NCBI GenBank assembly: GCA_018857735.1 | Contig: JABMCL010000825.1 | Span: 21,001 to 85,000 of the forward strand | Length of the DNA stretch: 64,000 bases | Reading direction: 5' to 3' | Source: Alviniconcha marisindica | Lineage: Eukaryota; Mollusca; Gastropoda; Provannidae | Part shown: one piece after another, positions 44,151-64,000 of the stretch | Numbering within the stretch: position 1 is the stretch's first letter | How the letters are laid out: each line of letters opens with the position of its first letter | Program-made: the position numbers and the translations under genes | The notes under the pieces: model-generated | Database searches by the model: none | Seen by the model: the letters and a program-made list of their open reading frames with translations, nothing else | What the model was told of the DNA's origin: nothing

Positions 44151-46041
44151 CTTAGCCTACAGTAACAGCACACACCAAGTGAAATAGTTGTCAGCAGTGA
44201 CAGCTTGACCCATCTGTTTGAAGTGTTTGAAGATTATCATTTTACCACTTTCTCAGTTCCGTGGAGGAAGTTTGGGTTGTCTTACATTTGTGAAAGAGCC
44301 GCACAGCACAATTTTGTATGGCGGCAGTGAATGCTGTGTGACTCAGCATGGGGTAAATGGCATGTGAATGCACACATCTGGCATGGCGGGCATTGAGTGT
44401 GAATCCACACATTTGGCATGACAGGCATCGAGTGTGAATACACACATCTGGCATGGCAGACATCCAGTCTGAATCCACATATTTGGCATGGCAGGTGTCT
44501 GGTATGAATCCACACATTTGGCATGGCAGGTGTCCAGTGTAAATCCACACTTTTGGCATGGCAGACATCCAATGTGAATCCACACATTTGGCATGGCTGA
44601 CATTATTCTGCCCCTTTTCTTTCAGCTATTGAAAAGACGTGCATATGCTGAACAGCATAAACCTCCCCAAAACAAAAAGACAGTATTGAAACATAAAGCA
44701 ATGAAATCTAAAAGCTAAAGACAGTAACAGCAGAGTTGCATGACTTGTACAAAGGCAGCATTCATCATTACACACAAATGTGTATATTATATATCTATAA
44801 AAATGCAGCAGACTGGGGCCTGATGCATTAATCTTCTGACCAGTGCAATACCAAGCCTCCCATAATTTGACACAGATAATGCAGCATCCAGGTGAATGTG
44901 TCATGAGCTAATAATAATTGAGCTACAAAATAGATTGTCCCTTTCCGGGTACAGGCTGTCTTTGATATTTTTTTGAGCTAATGCTCGCTTGTAACCAGAC
45001 ATGGCACAGCCCTCAGAGATGACATAGTGCGTGTTACCCAGTTTTGTAAAGGGGTTCCTAGACACTGGGCTTTGCATTGAAACCTGGCAAAATGTATTAC
45101 TGGTCAGTGCATTAGTTGCAAGCTGTTGTTTTTTCTCTACATGTGTCAGTCATAATCTCTGGTGTGGTCAGTAGTGGCTGTAAGTGTAACCCTCTTTGAA
45201 ATTGCACTGTGGCCCTCTGGGACTTAAGCAACCACATTTACATGCCAACGTTACCTAAATCTTAAAGTGTGATTAATATTAAAAGACTTATGACCTTGAC
45301 TTCCTCAAATTGTTTCAGACTTTGCTGGTGATTCGAGGCATAGGGGTGCTTGGAATATTTTGCAGCAATGCTGTCATGTGGATCTTTTTCTCCAAGTCTC
45401 TGCAGCTGTGTTCTTCAGTTGTTGCTACGGTGACCAACACTGCTGCTAACTTCTTCTTCACGGTGAGATTTCTTTTTATTAAGCCTTTTAAATTGGTTGC
45501 TGTAGTCATTACATCAAAATATATGCCTGACTAATAGTAATACAGAGGAAATGCGAACTTTTAAAGATTTTTCTCATCAAAACTACTGGTAATATTATAT
45601 GGGCAAGGGTGCTCAACAAATAGCCTCTTTATCATTATTATTATTACTGTTGAAAGTTGTACATACAGTAGTAATAATCATGCTTGTTTAAGTCAGTGTT
45701 TTTGGTGTGCATCCTCCCCTAAAGCCTAAAAAGTGACTGCAACTCTAAATGGACGGTCCAGCTTTTCAGCAGACCCGTGCAGCAGTGCACAATACCAATG
45801 ATGCCTTAAATTATGTTGTTGGCACAAATGACCAATGCACCAGTTATCTGCATCAGTTAATAAACAATGACAAGTAATTTGAAGCTGGCAACAAACTGAG
45901 AAATGAACATGGGGATTTCACAGTCTTTGAATTGATCCAGTTGCTGCTCATTACCTGAAGCCTCATATGTAAACGCTGGACTAAATATTTTCTTGAGTTT
46001 TATGTTGACCTGACTCAATCAAAATCACAGGTTATATTGTT

Positions 46042-46109
<68 letters not shown>

Positions 46110-46425
46110 CAAGTTGTACACAGAGACAGATTTGTGTGGCTCAGTGTTAGTCCATAGTAAGTGAGCTGTAACTCGGATACAGTCAGACAGGTGAAAATGG
46201 AGAAATGTATGTTCATCCGATTGGATTGTCACTGTCTCAGAGCCCCCCATAAGCTCAGGCTGGGAATAGTCAGAAGTGTGAGAATAAACATCTTTATTCT
46301 ACAGCATAATTTATAAGTTCTGTAGACTATAGGCTTCAACTTCAAGAAATCACCCCAATGTAGATGGAGAACACACTTCTTTTGGGTGGGTGGGATGGGG
46401 GGTGTTGAGGGGGGGGGAGGAGGAG

Positions 46426-46477
<52 letters not shown>

Positions 46478-46944
46478 ATGCGTATTGGACATCAATATAT
46501 ATATTTATTTATTTTTAATCATTAGTGCTGTGGAAATGTTATGTAAAGATCCTAAAAATAACACTCAAAGCCTGTTTTATGCCAATCAGAGAAGATAGCT
46601 TGGTAAATTTACCAGTGTAGCTGCATAAAAAGATTAACAGGATACTTGAAGTTCTTTTAGAGCATTGGTTTCTTACCAATGATGTAGGCACAGAATTATC
46701 GTTCACTAGCTTTGATGTCAAACGATGATATTCATTGGTTAATGGTCAGTGCTGGGTTTGTGTGTGTGTGTGTGTGTGTGTGCAGGCTTGTGTGAGCTGG
46801 TTGTTGTTTGAAGAGAAGCTGCCATTGCTGTGGTGGTGCGGGTCCTCCTTAATACTGACTGGCCTTCTCCTGGTGCACCATGGTAGTAGAGACAAGGCCG
46901 CAGCTGGCCTAGACATGAGTCCTACCAACAAAAAGACTATATAA
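43617..46944 (+). CDS. TMEM42: Transmembrane protein 42-like, complete
   Basis: Small multipass membrane protein of the drug/metabolite-transporter (EamA-like) type; no established function. Exons 43617-43817, 45319-45462 and 46786-46944 are all phase 0, giving 167 aa (human TMEM42 is 159 aa). Exon 1 has AMMAGFSAAFASIFAKTA, like the vertebrate CAGAFGALAAASAK segment, and ends TTT|GTAAGT. Exon 2 has GIFCSNAVMWIFFSKSL and VVATVTNTAANFFFT, like human LMWTFFSRGL. Exon 3 has SWLLFEEKLPLLWWCG and SLILTGLLLVHH. At least four hydrophobic segments are visible. The third exon's acceptor follows a TG repeat. In human it is the next gene after KIF15. Confidence 0.92.
44001..44150 (+). repeat. 50-bp direct duplication followed by (TC)n
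   Basis: 44001-44050 and 44051-44100 are identical, beginning TGGTCTAGTTGGATACG. The second runs into a (TC)n tract, in the first TMEM42 intron. Confidence 0.95.
44345..44600 (+). repeat. 39-bp minisatellite
   Basis: Six to seven units with GAATCCACACATTTGGCATG. Confidence 0.93.
46035..46110 (+). repeat. (TA)n microsatellite
   Basis: About 70 bp of alternating TA. A second tract lies at 46428-46471, after a G-rich stretch. Confidence 0.97.
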
Positions 46945-47929
46945 ATGTTGTGAGAGAGAGTGTGTGTGGGGGGGTGGGGGGGTGGGGGGGGTGGCAGATG
47001 AGAGACCTGTTTCGTTGTGTTTCTGCATGCCTGTCTGCAGCTGTTCATGCTGCATGTATGTGTGTGTGCCTGTGTGTGTGTGTGTGTGTGCGCACGTGTG
47101 TGTGTGCAGTCACACTTGTTTCAGGTTCGAGATATTAGAATAGTCTCCATAGACAAGATTTTGCACTGTGTAAATACTTTAATTATTATCATTATCTTTG
47201 TTTTCATGTACCAAGTCAAAATGAAGAGAATAACAAGCAGATGCTTTCACACAGTGACATTAGCAAGGGGAAAGAAGACAGTCCATAAACACACAACACC
47301 CTGGTCATGATTATTTACATACTCCACCTTGCTTCATGAACCTGACATAAGCACAGGAAAAGCAGATGACATAAGTTTATATTTGTTTATAAATTATAAT
47401 CTCTATTGATGTTGAGTAATAGCAACAATGAGAACTAGCATGGTCAATATAAAAATATGCAAGTATATAATGTCATGTGTATATGTATATATATATTTCC
47501 AGCATTTTATTTCATTTTGACCTTCAGCAGCCCATTTGTTTGAAGTATGAATGTTGAGAATGTTAAGAATTATCATAACCTCATTCAGAGTTAAAATGTG
47601 TAACATATTAAGATTATCTGTCCAGTGTGTGTGTGTGTGACGCAAGATCACCATAGAGTTTAAACATCTTTACGTGCTACATATCATCCTATAAAACAGT
47701 TAAAAACAAACCTAAGTTGATTTGCAATTTGTTACTTTTATATCTTTGTTTATGCCATAAAGAATTACAAATATGAATTAAATATACTGTTTCACAGGGT
47801 TCTAGTCTATGCATGTGGGTGTGACTGAGAGTGAATGCACTAGACCTACACTATTTATTATTTATATTTGTTTATTTTGCTCTTGACTGTAATTCAAATC
47901 TTCTGTATTTACAGAGGGCAAAATAGTAA

Positions 47930-48240
47930 GTAAACATGGTGCTTAACATCCACAGAAACCGTATGGCTTATTAGGGACAGGGAGAAGGGGGGTATGGAGG
48001 TGGGGGGAGAGGGAGATTATATACCTATCAGAACACTGTCACCACCAGAATGACTTCTGCATTAAGATGGGCAGCGATGAGAGCCATTTTAATGTTTCAG
48101 TTGGAAGTGATGGACAAAGTCACAAGACAGTGTCCACAGACCACAACCTTTTTGAAGAGAAAGGAGAGCCAAAGCGGTATTGAACCGAGGTCCTTTTGCA
48201 TACCAGCCTAATGCCTTACCGCTAGGCCAAACCAGCTCAC
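47930..48240 (-). mobile_element. tRNA-derived SINE (family A), full length, minus
   Basis: On minus it reads TGGCCTAGCGGTAAGGC (A-box) and GGTTCAATACC (B-box), then a body with TGGTCTGTGGACACTGTC and CATTTTAATGTTTCAG-type sequence. It ends in the dispersed 3' module near 47937. It is homologous to 59965-60195. Confidence 0.88.
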
Positions 48241-49214
48241 TAGAGGGCAAAATAAATGCTTCATAGTTAGTATTTCTCCCCCCACCCCTCCCCCCCACCC
48301 CCTACCCCCGAGCCTCCTCCCCATACAAACAGAGGTTGCAGTAGAAAATGGTTCATGGAAACAGATAATTAGGTGAGGAAATGTGGGTCACTTTGAAGGA
48401 TTTAACCGGACCTTAACCTTTGACACAGCAACCCAGTTGTGTCGCATGATGCTATTTTTGTGTCGATACGTCAACATGCCAAGTTTAATAAGAGTTCTGT
48501 GGTGGAGAAAATACTGGCTGGACAAATATTTACTGGGATTCAAACCCTCACTGTTACATCTTAGTCTTGACCTTGGAGATAAACAGTTGGAGTGTTTCAC
48601 ACAACGCCTTGGTTCACAGTTACTTCACCACATGTTTAGTTTGGTTGCAAAAGGTTGAGCAGCTCATGAGGTTTAGGACAAGCAGTCTCTTCTTTTTTCC
48701 TTTTCATTTCATGTAAACATGTCTTCTAAAATAGTTTTTTAACCCTCAGTGTGGTCTTGGCCATGAAGGTAGCTGCAGTACAAACTTTCTTGTCACATGA
48801 TGCACCACCATGCCAAGTTTGGTTGTAAAGCTTCAGTGGTTTGTAAAATACCATCCAGACAAAACGATTTAACAGATGGGTGGACAGAATTCATTCCATG
48901 CAGTACAACCCCCAACCCTTCTTCCTTTTATCTCCTCTAGGAGGGCAATGTTATAAGCTTGCACATGTATAGGGATGCACAGCCTTGTCCAGCGTATCTA
49001 AACCCTTCCTGAGACCTGCCAGTGCCAATGTTCACTTGTTCAGTGCCACATTTACCCCATGTCACTCGTACTTGTCTGCTGTTTGGTCAATGGAAGTTTT
49101 CATGGCATATCTCCTTACATGGAAAAACTACAGTCCAAAAACGGCTCATCAGAATTTTAACGAAAATAAAATGCCCTAGCATATTCATGGCACTTTGATT
49201 GGGCCACCTTTTCC

Positions 49215-49280
49215 TTCAAACCCATCGCCCTGATATAACTGCAATGGTTGACTGGGCGTAAAACACCAAGTTACTTACTC
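49215..49280 (-). mobile_element. Second copy of the 57-bp inserted module
   Basis: On minus it reads GGTGTTTTACGCCC and TATATCAGGGCGAT, matching the insert at 3328-3384. Confidence 0.75.
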
Positions 49281-49599
49281 CTTCAAACGATACATTTTAA
49301 AAATATTTTGATTTTGATTTTTTTATTCAAAAAATAAATTTATAAAAGACACTAACAAAAGCAAATTTGTTCGGCTTGATTCCATCAAGTCGAGTTACTG
49401 TTGAAAAATGTTATTTCAGGAACCCAAAGAGGAACACACGAAACACTGTGAAGAAAGCCAAAAAACAACATTTGATGAGTATTTCACAAAGGTTAAACAC
49501 TGCCTCCTCCTCCCCTCTGCTTCCTGTGAGGCACAGGGGTTATGCAACAACAACTAATGCTTGCTGGCTACAGAGAGGCAACGTGCAGCAGTACCATCA

Positions 49600-49975
49600 G
49601 AGCACAGGAGCTGTGAAAGTCCACAGAGCTCAGGAGCTGCGTAAACATCCACAGAGCTCAGGAGCTGTGAACGTCCACAGAGCTCAGGAGCTGTGAAAGT
49701 CCACAGAGCTCAGGAGCTGTGAAAGTCCACAGAGCTCAGGAGCTGTGTGAAAGTCCACAGAGCTCAGGAGCTGTGTGAACGTCCACAGAGCTCAGGAGCT
49801 GTGAAAGTCCACAGAGTTCAGGAGCTGTGTGAACGTCCACAGAGCACAGGAGCTGTGAAAGTCCACAGAGTTCAGGAGCTGTGTGAACGTCCACAGAGCA
49901 CAGGAGCTGTGAAAGTCCACAGTGATCAGGAGCTGTGTGAAAGTCCGTAGAGCTCAGGAGCTGTGGGAAAGTCGA
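49600..49975 (+). repeat. 26-28 bp minisatellite
   Basis: About 13 units of CAGGAGCTGTGAAAGTCC followed by ACAGAGCT; the two-base GT length variant changes frame. Confidence 0.95.
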
Positions 49976-50018
49976 GGTGGCCGTCCAGAACTCCCTGTCC
50001 CTAGCAGTCCTTACGGTC

Positions 50019-50253
50019 TATGCATAGCTGCTAGCTCTCGTGCTTGACGTTCAGTGGGCTGCTGCTATGCATAGCTGCTAGCTCTCGTGCTTGACGTTCA
50101 GTGGGCTGCTGCTATGCATAGCTGCTAGCTCTCGTGCTTGACGTTCAGTGGGCTGCTGCTATGCATAGCTGCTAGCTCTCGTGCTTGACGTTCAGTGGGC
50201 TGCTGCTATGCATAGCTGCTAGCTCTCGTGCTTGACGTTCAGTGGGCTGCTGC
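50019..50253 (+). repeat. 47-bp minisatellite in the scavenger-receptor 3' UTR
   Basis: Five identical units with TATGCATAGCTGCTAGCTC and GCTTGACGTTCAGTGGGC. It ends about 28 bp from the stop codon at 50281. Confidence 0.97.
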
Positions 50254-50280
50254 TGTGAGGAGTGTGGCTGCTGCTGGGGG

Positions 50281-63722
<13,442 letters not shown>

Positions 63723-63764
63723 CTGCAATCAAACAGCCGTTCAAAAACCCCATTACCCCTCTTG

Positions 63765-63925
63765 TCAAGGTGTGCGTGGATGGTGGCAAGGTATGTGTGT
63801 GTGTGGTGACAAGGTGTGTGTGTGTGTGTGTGTGTGGTGTCAAGGTGTGCGTGGATGGTGACAAGGTGTGTGTGTGTGTGTGGTGTCAAGGTGTGCGTGG
63901 GTGGTGTCAAAGTGTGTGTCAAACT
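63765..63925 (+). repeat. Short GT-rich minisatellite
   Basis: CAAGGTGTGCGTGGATGGTG with TG-run spacers, four to five units, right before the acceptor side of exon 63722. Confidence 0.85.
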
Positions 63926-64000
63926 CTAAACACTGGTTTACGACATCCTTCCTCCAACCACTGCCGTATTTGATTACGCCGTCGGTCTCGAAAAAATATC

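Larger units (their letters stand above)
46945..50280. other. Intergenic region between TMEM42 and the scavenger receptor
   Basis: No gene seen. It holds a TG/G-rich stretch (46960-47105), a tRNA-derived SINE (about 47935-48240, minus), a small dispersed module (about 49215-49280) and two minisatellites (49600-49975 and 50019-50253). A possible TMEM42 AATAAA lies at 48251, inside or beside the SINE head, so the true 3' end is unclear. Confidence 0.6.

Overview
This is eukaryotic genomic DNA with long introns, GT-AG splice sites and very many minisatellites. It most resembles an invertebrate, and the SINE-like repeats (tails of the AAGCGCTATATAA type, a GGTGTTTTAYGCCC module) suggest a mollusc, perhaps a gastropod. 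That placement is an inference. The protein families are clear, the species is not.

Four protein-coding genes are present. (1) Positions 1-27049, plus strand: the last motor-domain exons, the whole stalk and the C-terminus of a kinesin-12 (KIF15/Xklp2-like) gene. The 27 exons read here join in frame to 1056 codons plus a stop, and the 5' exons lie left of the window. (2) Positions 43347 down to 36417, minus strand: a complete five-exon EMC8/EMC9-like gene (ER membrane protein complex subunit, 199 aa). (3) Positions 43617-46944, plus strand: a complete three-exon TMEM42-like gene (167 aa), head-to-head with EMC8 across 269 bp. (4) Positions 63722 down to 50281, minus strand: the C-terminal eight exons (about 282 codons) of a CD36/SCARB2 (LIMP-2) family scavenger receptor ending in an acidic dileucine lysosomal sorting motif. 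Its 5' exons lie right of the window. KIF15 and TMEM42 are also neighbours on human 3p21.31, so the pair may be an ancient linkage, here with EMC8 between them.

The rest is introns and intergenic DNA filled with tandem repeats (about 35 arrays, units of 14-105 bp). Dispersed elements include two tRNA-derived SINE families, a TIR element nested in one SINE, a Tc1-type transposase remnant, foldbacks and a 57-bp insert with a 12-bp target-site duplication.

The most unusual feature is that many minisatellites are anchored on splice junctions. Their units contain the real donor, or the real acceptor plus the first bases of the exon, so tens of decoy splice sites sit beside the true one. Examples are about 34 copies of CAG|GTGAGG after the exon ending at 3759, partial exon copies with their own acceptor and donor before 9332, and decayed copies of the last KIF15 exon start before 26915. 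The same occurs in the scavenger-receptor gene at 54930. One KIF15 intron (18703-20100) has U12-type (minor spliceosome) signals. A Tc1 transposase remnant has a 40-bp minisatellite of about 47 copies grown inside its DNA-binding domain.
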